This document shows positions 23,218 to 31,480 of a stretch of 64,000 nucleotides of DNA, in pieces; within the stretch, counting starts at the first letter, position 1, and each line of letters starts with the position of its first letter. The translations under genes were made by a program, and so were the position numbers. The notes beneath the pieces were generated by a model. It was given only the letters and a program-made list of their open reading frames with translations, was not told the origin of the DNA and did not search any database. The DNA is taken from contig CP036279.1 in NCBI GenBank assembly GCA_007748055.1, positions 2,914,001 to 2,978,000 on the forward strand, read 5' to 3'. The DNA comes from Kolteria novifilia. GTDB lineage: Bacteria; Planctomycetota; Planctomycetia; Kolteriales; Kolteriaceae.

Positions 23218-26190
23218 TCAAAATGAAGGGCTTGTCCGAGAAGTCGTCCGAACTCGTTTCGCCTCGCTCTTCGTCGGCCGTTGGGGCAGGACTTGGCATC
23301 GCTGGGCCCATTCGGTCCAAAGCTGCGCCATCCGCTTGACCCGATCGGGATGTTCGCCGCTCAAGTCGTTTTCCTCGGTCCGGTCGCTGGCAAGGTCATA
23401 GAGTTCCCACGGGCCGCCCATGATCCGGTTTCGCCGCGCCGAGACCAACTTCCAGTCGCCCGTCCGGATCGCGCGATTGCCCTCATGTTCCCAGTACATC
23501 GCCTCACGCTCGAGAGGCTCGTTCGCGAACGCGGCTAGCAGGCTCATCCCTTCCATGGGCTCAATCTCGTGTCCGCGAAAGGTGGTGGGATAGCTCGCCC
23601 CGCTGACGTCGACCAACGTCGGCATGATGTCGGGAAGGTAGGCGGGTTGGTGGCGTAGCGATCCCTTCTCCGCGATCCCGTTGGGCCAATGGGCAATCAG
23701 CGGCGTCGAGATCCCCCCTTCGTGAACGTAGTGCTTGTAGCGCCGAAAGGGCGTGTTCGAGGCGTTCGCCCAGGCTTGGCCATAGGAAATGACGCCATAC
23801 TTCTCGCGGTTGTTGAGGTCCCCACGCGGAGCCCCGCCGAGTTCGCCTCCCTCGGCACAGCCACCGTTGTCGACGAGGAAGAGCAGCAACGTGTTGTCCA
23901 ATTCCCCGAGTTGTTCGAGGGCACCGACCAGTCGGCCGATGTTCTGGTCCATGCGGTCGACCTGGGCGGCGTAGATCGCCATCCGCTCGTCCATCTCATC
24001 CTGCTTGGCGGCATCGAGATTGTCCCAAGCACGCGCGTCGCGGGGGGCAAGAGCCCACTCCTTGTTGACGATGCCAAGATCCTTGAGCCGATGATGCCGT
24101 TGTTCGCGAAGCTTGTCCCAGCCCAACTTGTACTTGCCGCGGTATTTCGCGATGTCCTCGGGGCGAGCGTGGAGCGGCCAGTGTGGACAGGTGTACGCCA
24201 GGTAGAGAAAGAACGGGCGATCGTCGGCGCTGGACGCTTCGTTCACAAAGTCGATGGCATAGTCCGTGAACGCGTCGGTCGTGTAGTAGTCCCCCTCAGG
24301 CAGGACCGGCTCGTTGCCCAGCGTCAATCCGCGTGGAGGTAGCGGTTGAAAATAGTTGCTGGCCCCTGAGAGAATGCCATAGAAGCGGTCGAACCCGCGA
24401 GCCAGCGGCCATTTCTCCTGGCCGTGGTAGCCGACGTGCCATTTGCCCGCCATGAGCGTGTGATAGTCGGCGCTCTTGAGCGCTTCGGCAAGCGTGACGC
24501 AGCGCCGGTTGAGGAAGCCGCGATAGCCGGGAAGGCCGCGGTCGTTCGACTTGGGGCCTCGCGGGTCGTTGGTCATGTGCCCAATCCCCGTCTGATGGGG
24601 ATGCAGGCCGGTCAGCAGCGAAGCGCGTGTCGGGCAGCATCGACCGGTGTTGTAAAACTGAGTGAATCGCAAGCCCTCGCGAGCGAGCCGATCGAGGGTC
24701 GGGGTTTCGATCTCGCCGCCGTAACAGCCGATGTCCGAGAACCCCATGTCGTCAGCCATGATCAAGACAATGTTGGGGCGATCGGACTTCATATTGCCGC
24801 GTGCCTTCGCCTTCTTGCGGCGCCCGCGGCGTTGCGCCTTCTTCGCGGCGAGTTCGGTTTCTACTCCGCGGTCGCCCTGTTGCTCCATCCAGGCGTTCAA
24901 TAGCCCGCGCATCTCATCCTTGCGGCTGCTGTACTCCGGTCGATCGGCGAGGTTGTCAAGTTCGTGGGGATCGACGCACAGGTCGTAGAACTCCACCGCG
25001 GGGCGTTTCAGGTAGCGTTGAACGAGTTTCGCGGCTTTCGGATCGGTCTTCGCCGCTTCGACCCAGGACTTCCAGTAGCCCGAACCATCGTGGGCAATGA
25101 GTGTGTTCTGGAACGTTTCGTCAGGCATCAGATTCGCGATGTATTTGAAGCGTCGGTTTCGAATCGAACGGATTGGATAGGGCTTTCCCGCGATGATACC
25201 TTCGGTCGTATGCACGCCGTAGGTGTATCGCGCGTGCGAGTGGCGCTTGCCCAGGAGCACCGGCAAAAAACTCGAACCATCAAAGCCCCGGCCGCCGTCG
25301 GGGGCTCCGTCGCGCCCGGTATCGATGCTCTTCGGATCTCCGCCCGCAATCTCGACCAACGTCGGAACGACATCGACGTAGCGAATCATCGCATTGGAGA
25401 CGGTGTCTGGTTTTACCTGACCGGGCCAACGGACGATGAAAGCGGTGCGCAGACCGTTCTCGTAGCAGGTCCACTTGCCGGAAGGAAACTGCGCACCTTG
25501 TTCGCTCGTGAAGATCACCAGCGTGTTGTCGGCGCTCGCGGATCGGTCGACGGTATCGACGATCTTGCCCACTTCGTCGTCGAGCGCTTTGATGTCGGCT
25601 TGGTAGTTCGCCCAGGCTTGTCGCGTTTGTGGGGTGTCGACGAGATAGGGAGGAAGCGTCAGCGTTGCCGGGTCGACGTCGGTCGCCTTTCTCCAGGGAA
25701 CATGGGGATCGTTGGAGGCGACGACCAGACAGTAGGGCCGATCGCCGTCATTGATGAAGTCGTCAATGCTCGTGACCTTTTCGAAGGGGAAGGAGCGCGG
25801 AGGTCCGAAGTGGGTCTTCCCGTGAATCCCGACACGATACCCGAGTGTTTGTAGGTGATGGACGATGCTTTTGGTTCCGGGTTTGACCTTGCTGTGATTG
25901 GGATAGGCCCCATTTCGCACTGGCCAGATGCCGGTGTAGAGTTGCTGCCGTGTCGGGGCACACATCGCGGTCGCGGTGAAGCAGTGGGTGAACCGTTTTC
26001 CCTGGGTGGCGAGGCGGTCGATGTTCGGCGTCTGGACGTCGGGATTGCCCTCGCAGCCGAGATCGTCATAGGTCAAGTCGTCGGCGAGGATGAGGACGAT
26101 GTTCGGAGGCTCGTCGGCAAGGAGCGAATGACCGGAGCAGAAGAAGGCAAGGCAAGCCCAGAGCGTCCCATGCGAGTAGCGGCCAACCAT
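23218..26190 (-). CDS. Exported double sulfatase (two sulfatase domains in one chain)
   Basis: 990 residues with a signal peptide (MVGRYSHGTLWACLAFFCSG..., cut near LLADEPPN). Domain 1 (about 28-465) opens NIVLILADD and has the formylglycine site C77-A-P-T-R81. Domain 2 (about 475-960) opens NIVLIMADD and has C518-C-P-T-R522 followed by the GLHPHQTGIGH segment typical of arylsulfatases. Both keep the CxPxR core that a formylglycine-generating enzyme converts, so both are probably active and hydrolyse sulfate esters outside the cytoplasm. A basic linker (RRGRRKKAKARG) joins them, just before a Met that was perhaps once the start of a separate gene. No stop or frameshift separates the halves. 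An AGAAGGAAA ribosome site precedes the start. Probable substrate: sulfated polysaccharide. Confidence 0.93.
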   Translation of the reverse strand: MVGRYSHGTLWACLAFFCSGHSLLADEPPNIVLILADDLTYDDLGCEGNPDVQTPNIDRLATQGKRFTHCFTATAMCAPTRQQLYTGIWPVRNGAYPNHSKVKPGTKSIVHHLQTLGYRVGIHGKTHFGPPRSFPFEKVTSIDDFINDGDRPYCLVVASNDPHVPWRKATDVDPATLTLPPYLVDTPQTRQAWANYQADIKALDDEVGKIVDTVDRSASADNTLVIFTSEQGAQFPSGKWTCYENGLRTAFIVRWPGQVKPDTVSNAMIRYVDVVPTLVEIAGGDPKSIDTGRDGAPDGGRGFDGSSFLPVLLGKRHSHARYTYGVHTTEGIIAGKPYPIRSIRNRRFKYIANLMPDETFQNTLIAHDGSGYWKSWVEAAKTDPKAAKLVQRYLKRPAVEFYDLCVDPHELDNLADRPEYSSRKDEMRGLLNAWMEQQGDRGVETELAAKKAQRRGRRKKAKARGNMKSDRPNIVLIMADDMGFSDIGCYGGEIETPTLDRLAREGLRFTQFYNTGRCCPTRASLLTGLHPHQTGIGHMTNDPRGPKSNDRGLPGYRGFLNRRCVTLAEALKSADYHTLMAGKWHVGYHGQEKWPLARGFDRFYGILSGASNYFQPLPPRGLTLGNEPVLPEGDYYTTDAFTDYAIDFVNEASSADDRPFFLYLAYTCPHWPLHARPEDIAKYRGKYKLGWDKLREQRHHRLKDLGIVNKEWALAPRDARAWDNLDAAKQDEMDERMAIYAAQVDRMDQNIGRLVGALEQLGELDNTLLLFLVDNGGCAEGGELGGAPRGDLNNREKYGVISYGQAWANASNTPFRRYKHYVHEGGISTPLIAHWPNGIAEKGSLRHQPAYLPDIMPTLVDVSGASYPTTFRGHEIEPMEGMSLLAAFANEPLEREAMYWEHEGNRAIRTGDWKLVSARRNRIMGGPWELYDLASDRTEENDLSGEHPDRVKRMAQLWTEWAQRCQVLPQRPTKSEAKRVRTTSRTSPSF

Positions 26191-26470
26191 GATGTCGTCG
26201 TTTCCTTCTGGGCAAGTCAGTAGGGGATAGGCATGTCAAACGTAGCGAGTGTCGGTGTGGTCTGGTCACCTCAAGGACATTGTCCGCGAGAGTTTGCCTC
26301 CACGCAAGATATATTTAGTGTTGTTAAGTATATGGCGGCGCGCTGTCTTTCCGCTCGCCCTTTCCTGATGTCACCCTTGGCTCGGAGTTGGTAACCTGGT
26401 CGACAACCAGACGGGAAACCGATCCTCCTGGCATTCCAAATTGAACCGCAATCAGCCACTCGAGGGCAAG

Positions 26471-27391
26471 ATGAGTAAGCAATCTACCCGGCGTCAGTTT
26501 CTCTCTCGCGGCGCGGCAATGGCGGCCGGACTCGGCCTATCGCCCCTTGCGACGCGCGAGCTGTTCGCCGCGGACTCGACCGATTCCCTCTACACGATCG
26601 CCCTCTCGCAATACTCGCTACACCGCATGCTCAAGAAGGGCGAACTCGATGTCATGGACTATCCCGACTTCGCGAAGAAGACCTTCGGCATCGACATGAT
26701 CGACCTGTGGAACGGTTCCTTCCCCGAGGAAAAGCTAGCGAGCGAGTCCTTCTACAAGGAACTGAGGGGGCGGTCCACGGACGCGGGCACCGACTTGTTC
26801 CTGCTTATGATCGGGCCGCTCGACACCGCCTCCAAGGACGCCGCGAAGCGAGCCAAGGCGGTCGACGCCGCGAAGCCTTGGTTCGATCGCGCCGCGCTGC
26901 TCGGATGCAAATACGTTCGCATCTTCCTCAAGGCGGGGGGGAAGAGTCCCGACGAAGCCCGCGCGTTGGCGGTCGAGAGTCTTCGGCAACTCTCCGACTA
27001 CGCGCAATCGCGGGACCTGACGATTGTCATCGAGCCGGGGGCGTCGGACCTCGCTCGACAGGGCGACTGGCTCGCGAGCGTCTTCAAGGAACTTGGGCAC
27101 GCTCGCTGCAAGGCGATGCCCGACTTCGGCAAGTTCGGCAATTACGACGCCTATGAAGGAACCAAGGCGCTGATGCCCTACACGGCGGTCGTCTCGGCCA
27201 AGTCGCACGACTTCAACGAGCAGGGATTGGAGACACACATCGACTATCCGCGCATCATGAAGATCATCGTCGATTCGGGATTCCGAGGCCCCGTCGCCAT
27301 CGAGTTCGAGGGATCGAAGATGAGCGAAGTCGACGGCGTGCTCGCGACGCAGAAGCTGCTCGAGCGCATTCGCAAGAGTCTCGCGACGTAG
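26471..27391 (+). CDS. Tat-exported TIM-barrel protein, sugar phosphate isomerase/epimerase family
   Basis: 306 residues from MSKQSTRRQFLSRG; the twin-arginine motif RRQFLS and the hydrophobic stretch after it mark Tat export. The ATG is chosen because GAGGGCAAG precedes it; a TTG 30 bases upstream is less likely. The rest fits the xylose isomerase-like TIM barrel (AP endonuclease family 2): DMIDLW, KYVRIFLKAGG, LTIVIEPGASD, KAMPDFGKFGNYD, AVVSAKSHDF and PVAIEFEG carry the Glu/Asp/His residues expected of a metal site. Such proteins isomerise or epimerise keto-sugars. It is divergent from the double sulfatase, with 280 bases between. Confidence 0.87.
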   Translation: MSKQSTRRQFLSRGAAMAAGLGLSPLATRELFAADSTDSLYTIALSQYSLHRMLKKGELDVMDYPDFAKKTFGIDMIDLWNGSFPEEKLASESFYKELRGRSTDAGTDLFLLMIGPLDTASKDAAKRAKAVDAAKPWFDRAALLGCKYVRIFLKAGGKSPDEARALAVESLRQLSDYAQSRDLTIVIEPGASDLARQGDWLASVFKELGHARCKAMPDFGKFGNYDAYEGTKALMPYTAVVSAKSHDFNEQGLETHIDYPRIMKIIVDSGFRGPVAIEFEGSKMSEVDGVLATQKLLERIRKSLAT

Positions 27392-27428
27392 CCAGCCAAT
27401 TCATGTCGACTTGAGTCCCTCTCGGGTG

Positions 27429-27456
27429 CCATGCCCACGGAAATCCGTGGGCATGG
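27429..27456. repeat. Perfect 13-bp inverted repeat of the CATGCCCACG family
   Basis: Arms CCATGCCCACGGA and TCCGTGGGCATGG around AA. No T-tract follows, so I do not call it a terminator. Partial relatives lie at 27503-27514 (GCGTGGGCATGA), 48882-48906 and 58198-58253, which makes it one of the dispersed repeat families of this genome. Confidence 0.8.
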
Positions 27457-27563
27457 AAAGCGACTCGCGCTCATCGAGGGCATGCGGCGTGGATGATGTT
27501 TGCGTGGGCATGAATTGGACCCGGTCGTGGCCCATCTAGGCCCAAGCATCAGGCTTTAGGGTT

Positions 27564-27586
27564 CCCCTCTCCCCGCGGGAGAGGGG
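27564..27586. repeat. CCCCTCTCCC/GGGAGAGGGG hairpin, copy 1
   Basis: A perfect 10-bp stem with a CGC loop. An identical 23-base copy occurs at 27909-27931. Followed by a CTAGGGGTGAGGGGG tail, the form in which this kind of element is often found between bacterial genes. Confidence 0.85.
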
Positions 27587-27713
27587 CTAGGGGTGAGGGG
27601 GTTCCCATTCGCGAACGAGCCTTGAATTTCCGAGCCGGAATCTCCCTCACCCGTCTCGCTTCGCTCGCCGACCTCTCCCCAAGGAGAGGTGAGGAACTCC
27701 TGACACTTGGAGC

Positions 27714-27843
27714 TAGACGGACCAGTAGGTCAGGCTACTTGCCTGACATGAGCAACTCGCTTGGTTGCGGAGACATGAGCAACTATAGACGGACCGGTAG
27801 GTCAGGCTATTGCCTGACATGAGCAACTCGCTTGGTTACGGAG
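27714..27843. repeat. Imperfect direct repeat, two copies of about 58 bases
   Basis: Copies at 27714-27772 and 27786-27843 share TAGACGGACCRGTAGGTCAG and GCCTGACATGAGCAACTCGC with a few changes and one indel. Inside each, AGGTCAGGC and GCCTGACAT form a short hairpin. An extra ACATGAGCAACTA sits between the copies. No open frame or known element is recognised. Confidence 0.8.
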
Positions 27844-27908
27844 AGGTACGCAAACGTCGTTGAGGGATATTCCGGCTCGTAAAGCAAGGGTAAATCCCGA
27901 ATACAAGC

Positions 27909-27931
27909 CCCCTCTCCCCGCGGGAGAGGGG
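27909..27931. repeat. CCCCTCTCCC/GGGAGAGGGG hairpin, copy 2
   Basis: Identical to the copy at 27564-27586. It lies only 47 bases before the sulfatase start, so it should fall in the 5' leader if transcription starts upstream. Confidence 0.85.
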
Positions 27932-27977
27932 AATCAAGATATGCCCTTCGGTGATGAGGTTACAAGGAGATTTGTTG

Positions 27978-29837
27978 ATGGGTTCTTTGTTGTTGGCGCT
28001 CTTGCTGGCCAGTGGCGGCGCGGAGGACTCGCGGCCGAACATCCTCTGGATCACCGCCGAGGACATGAGTCCGAACCTCGGCTGCTACGGAGACCCCGAC
28101 GCGCGGACGCCTCACATCGACCAACTCGCCCGGCAGGGCGTTCGCTACACCCACGCCTACGCGACGAATCCCGTCTGCTCGCCGGCTCGCTCGTGCCTGA
28201 TCACGGGGATGTACGCGACCTCGCTCGGCACCCAACGGCTTCGCTCGCGGTTCCCCGTTCCCGAGGCGGTTCGCGGCTTTCCCGCGTTGCTGCGCGAAGC
28301 GGGATACTACTGCACGAACAACGTCAAGACCGACTACAACGTCGCCAACGAAGCCGCCTTCATTCGCGACGCCTGGGACGAGAGCAGTGCCAAGGCTCAC
28401 TGGCGAAGCCGACCCGGGGGCAAACCCTTCTTCAGCGTCTTCAACCTGATGACGTCGCATCAGTCCCGTACCAGCGTTTGGCCTTGGGATGAGTTCGAGC
28501 AGAAGGTGGCGAAGCAGCTCGATCCCGAGCACCGGCAGTCACCCAAGACGGTGCACGTGCCGCCCTACTACCCCGACACGCCGACGGTACGACGGTCGAT
28601 CGCCCGCTACCACGACTGCGTGCAAGCGATGGATGCCGAGGTGGGCGAACTCCTACGGCAGCTCGACGAGGATGGCCTCGCCGACGAGACGATCGTCGTC
28701 TTCTTCTCCGATCACGGTATGGGGATGCCACGCGGCAAACGGCTCTTGCACGAGTCCGGCTTGCACGTCCCCTTGGTGATTCGCGTGCCCGAACGCTTCG
28801 CTCATCTCGCCCCCGGCAAGGCGGGATCCACGACCGACCGCTTGGTCAGCTTCGTCGACTTTGCCCCGTCGATGCTGAGCCTCGTCGGCTTGCCAGTTCC
28901 CAAGCGCATGCAGGGCGTCGCGTTTTTAGGGTACGCCGAGGGGGCTCCAAGGCAGTACGTTTTCGGTGCTCGCGATCGCGTTGATGAAGCTTTTGACGTC
29001 GCCCGCGGTGTCAGTGATGGTCGTTGGCTCTATATCCGCAACTACATGCCGCATCGCTCGTGGAACCAGCCGGAACGCTACTCCGACAACGCCCCGATGC
29101 GTCGGGAGATCACCCGTCTCGCGGCCGAAGGCAAGCTGAACGTCACCCAGATGGGCTACGCCGGACCGCGCCGGGCACTGGTCGAGTTCTACGACTCTCA
29201 GCACGATCCTCACCAGATCCACAATCTCGCCGACGACCCCAAGTACGCCTTCCAGGTGAAGCGGCTACGTGGCGAACTGCGCCGCTGGATGCTCGAGACC
29301 GGCGATCTCGGATTTCTCACTGAGCAAGAGGCGTGGCGCCGATCGGGCGAGAGGACGCCGATCGCGATGGCCGGGAGTGATGACTACCCGCTCGAGCGGT
29401 TGCTGGAGGTCGCGGATCTCGTCGGGCGTCCCGAGGCGCTGTCCCGTCAGATCTCGCTTCTCGAGGACGACGACCCGGCAATCCGCTACTGGGCGGCGGT
29501 CGGGCTCCATGCTCATCCCGACTTGCCCAAGCACGGCATCGAGGCGCTGAGGTTAGCTCTTCGCGACCAATCCCCCAGTGTCCGGATCGAGGCGGCCGGC
29601 GCGCTCGGGCGTCGGGATGATCGCGCGGCGTTGGATGTCTTGCGGGAGGAAATGGGCAGCGACGATCTCGACGTCGTCCTCCATGCCACGCGGACGGCAC
29701 AACTGCTGGGGGATCATGCCCGCCCGCTGCTGCCCCGGATGCGGGAGCTGCTCGCGGACGCCAAGCCCAACCAGGAGAAGGACGATCGTTGGATGTTTGT
29801 CACATTCTCTCTGGAGGAAGCGTTTGAGCAAATGTAG
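27978..29837 (+). CDS. Exported sulfatase with C-terminal HEAT-like repeats
   Basis: 619 residues. The start is the ATG 8 bases after AAGGAG; two in-frame codons upstream lack such a site. A short signal peptide (MGSLLLALLLASGGAEDS) is followed by NILWITAEDM and the formylglycine motif C67-S-P-A-R71. The sulfatase fold runs to about residue 460. Residues about 480-600 are HEAT-like helices (AIRYWAAVGLHA, SVRIEAAGALGRR, DVVLHATRTAQLLG), an unusual tail that probably binds a protein partner. Predicted to cleave sulfate esters outside the cytoplasm. 163 bases upstream of the Gfo/Idh/MocA gene on the same strand. Confidence 0.93.
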   Translation: MGSLLLALLLASGGAEDSRPNILWITAEDMSPNLGCYGDPDARTPHIDQLARQGVRYTHAYATNPVCSPARSCLITGMYATSLGTQRLRSRFPVPEAVRGFPALLREAGYYCTNNVKTDYNVANEAAFIRDAWDESSAKAHWRSRPGGKPFFSVFNLMTSHQSRTSVWPWDEFEQKVAKQLDPEHRQSPKTVHVPPYYPDTPTVRRSIARYHDCVQAMDAEVGELLRQLDEDGLADETIVVFFSDHGMGMPRGKRLLHESGLHVPLVIRVPERFAHLAPGKAGSTTDRLVSFVDFAPSMLSLVGLPVPKRMQGVAFLGYAEGAPRQYVFGARDRVDEAFDVARGVSDGRWLYIRNYMPHRSWNQPERYSDNAPMRREITRLAAEGKLNVTQMGYAGPRRALVEFYDSQHDPHQIHNLADDPKYAFQVKRLRGELRRWMLETGDLGFLTEQEAWRRSGERTPIAMAGSDDYPLERLLEVADLVGRPEALSRQISLLEDDDPAIRYWAAVGLHAHPDLPKHGIEALRLALRDQSPSVRIEAAGALGRRDDRAALDVLREEMGSDDLDVVLHATRTAQLLGDHARPLLPRMRELLADAKPNQEKDDRWMFVTFSLEEAFEQM

Positions 29838-30000
29838 CATGGCACCATCATCGCGCGTCATCGGCTCACCGCCGGATTCAACGGTGAGCGTTGCCGGCTC
29901 GTTCGGACGTTGAAAGCAGGGGGGAGACCGAAGAGCGGCCCGCTCGGGCGCGTTGTCCATCGACCATCCTGACCGATCCCACCCAAGAGGAGAGAAGATC

Positions 30001-31380
30001 ATGTCGAAGCCCGCCAAGAAGGGAATGTCACGCCGTAAGTTCGTGGCGAGCGCCGCCGCGTCGACCTTCGCGTTCACCTATATTCCCTCTCGAGTTTGGG
30101 GAGCCAACGAACGGGTCGCCGTCGCCGGGATCGGTATCGGCGGCAAGGGCTACTCCGACGTCATGGACGTCAGCAACGCCGGCGGCCAGATCGTCGCCCT
30201 CTGCGATGTCGATGACAAACAGGCCAAGGGAAGCGAGAAACGCCCCGGCCTGGTCAAGAAGTTCCCCGACGCTCCCTACTTTCACGACTTTCGCGAGATG
30301 CTGGACAAGTTGGGCGACAAGATCGACGCGGTGACGGTCTCGACGCCGGACCACACTCATACAGTCGCCAGCGCGATGGCGATGAAGAAGGGCAAGCACG
30401 TCTACTGCCAGAAGCCGCTGACGCGGACGATCTGGGAAGCACGCTACCTGACCGACCTCGCCAAGGAGACCGGCGTCGCCACTCAGATGGGTAACCAGGC
30501 GCATGCGGGTGAAGGCGTCCGCCGGGCCGTCGAACTGGTTCGTGCGGGCGTCATCGGCAAGGTCAAGGAGGTCCACACCTGGACCAACCGTCCGATCTGG
30601 CCGCAGGGCATGACCGAGTTGCCCAAGGGGGCGCCCGTGCCCGAGACCCTCGCGTGGGATCTCTGGTTGGGGCCGGCCGACTATACCGACTACAGCCCGG
30701 AGTACTGTCCCTTCAAGTGGCGCGGTTGGTGGGCCTACGGCACCGGAGCCCTTGGCGACATGGGCTGCCACATCATGGATACGCCCTACTGGGCGCTCGA
30801 TCTCAAGCAGCCGACCAAGGTCTCGGCCACGTCCCAGGGCAACACGGACGTCTCCGGTCCGAAGGAAGCGACGGTTACCTACACCTTCCCCGGCAACGAC
30901 TACGCTCACGACGGGCTGACCTTCGCGTGGTACGACGGCAACCGCAACCCCGACATGGCAATCTTCGAGGGGCTCGACTTGACCTCGAAGGACAAGGAGG
31001 GCAAGTCGCAGCCGATCAAGTACACGAAGTTCGACTACCTGCTCATCGGCGACGAGGGCAAACTCATCGGCAATCGTGGCAACACCAACTTCATCGCGAC
31101 CGATCCCAAACGTGTCGCCGAGTATAAGGAGAAGACGCCCAAGACGCTGCCGCGTTGCAAGAACGAGGACGCGGAGTGGCTCGAGGCGTGCAAGGGCGGT
31201 CCCGCGGCCCAGTCGAACTTCGCCCAGGCCGGTCCCTTCACCGAGGCGGTTCTTCTCGGGAACCTCGCGATCCGTTTGAACAAGACGATCGAATGGGACG
31301 GCGCCGCGATGAAGGCGACCAATGCTCCCGAAGCCGCGGCCCTGATCAAGCCGACCTACCGCTCCGGCTGGGAACTGTAA
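30001..31380 (+). CDS. Tat-exported Gfo/Idh/MocA-family oxidoreductase
   Basis: 459 residues from MSKPAKKGMSRRKFVAS, with AAGAGGAGAGAAG in front. The twin-arginine signal has the arginines at 11-12. It is followed by a Rossmann nucleotide-binding segment VAVAGIGIGGKG (39-50) and the substrate-domain motif where CEKP is usual reads CQKPLTR here, a variant seen in exported planctomycete members. These enzymes oxidise or reduce sugars and cyclitols with NAD(P) held tightly. Export with bound cofactor fits the Tat route. It lies between two sulfatase genes on the same strand, consistent with oxidation of a sugar set free by desulfation; the substrate itself cannot be named. Confidence 0.92.
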   Translation: MSKPAKKGMSRRKFVASAAASTFAFTYIPSRVWGANERVAVAGIGIGGKGYSDVMDVSNAGGQIVALCDVDDKQAKGSEKRPGLVKKFPDAPYFHDFREMLDKLGDKIDAVTVSTPDHTHTVASAMAMKKGKHVYCQKPLTRTIWEARYLTDLAKETGVATQMGNQAHAGEGVRRAVELVRAGVIGKVKEVHTWTNRPIWPQGMTELPKGAPVPETLAWDLWLGPADYTDYSPEYCPFKWRGWWAYGTGALGDMGCHIMDTPYWALDLKQPTKVSATSQGNTDVSGPKEATVTYTFPGNDYAHDGLTFAWYDGNRNPDMAIFEGLDLTSKDKEGKSQPIKYTKFDYLLIGDEGKLIGNRGNTNFIATDPKRVAEYKEKTPKTLPRCKNEDAEWLEACKGGPAAQSNFAQAGPFTEAVLLGNLAIRLNKTIEWDGAAMKATNAPEAAALIKPTYRSGWEL

Positions 31381-31480
31381 CCTCGGACGCAAGCGTCCTC
31401 ATTCGCTCCGCGAACCGATCACACGAGTCCCCGCGCCTGGTTTCTCCCTCGCGCGGGGATCTTGTTTTCGAGAGGCCTCC

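Larger units (their letters stand above)
27392..27977. other. Repeat-rich intergenic region before a sulfatase gene
   Basis: Nearly 590 bases without a supported gene. It holds a 28-base perfect inverted repeat (27429-27456), two copies of a CCCCTCTCCC hairpin (27564-27586 and 27909-27931), a related ACCTCTCC/GGAGAGGT hairpin (27671-27690) and a 72-base-period direct repeat (27714-27843), each listed separately. Confidence 0.8.

Noticed and set aside
23111-23320. Longer N-terminus of the DUF1080 fusion overlapping the double sulfatase end
   Set aside because: The extension is not protein-like and the inner ATG has both a ribosome site and a signal peptide; using it also removes the gene overlap.
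27429-27456. Intrinsic terminator for the sugar isomerase gene
   Set aside because: The hairpin is perfect but is followed by GAAAGCGACTC, not a T-tract, and relatives occur elsewhere as dispersed repeats.
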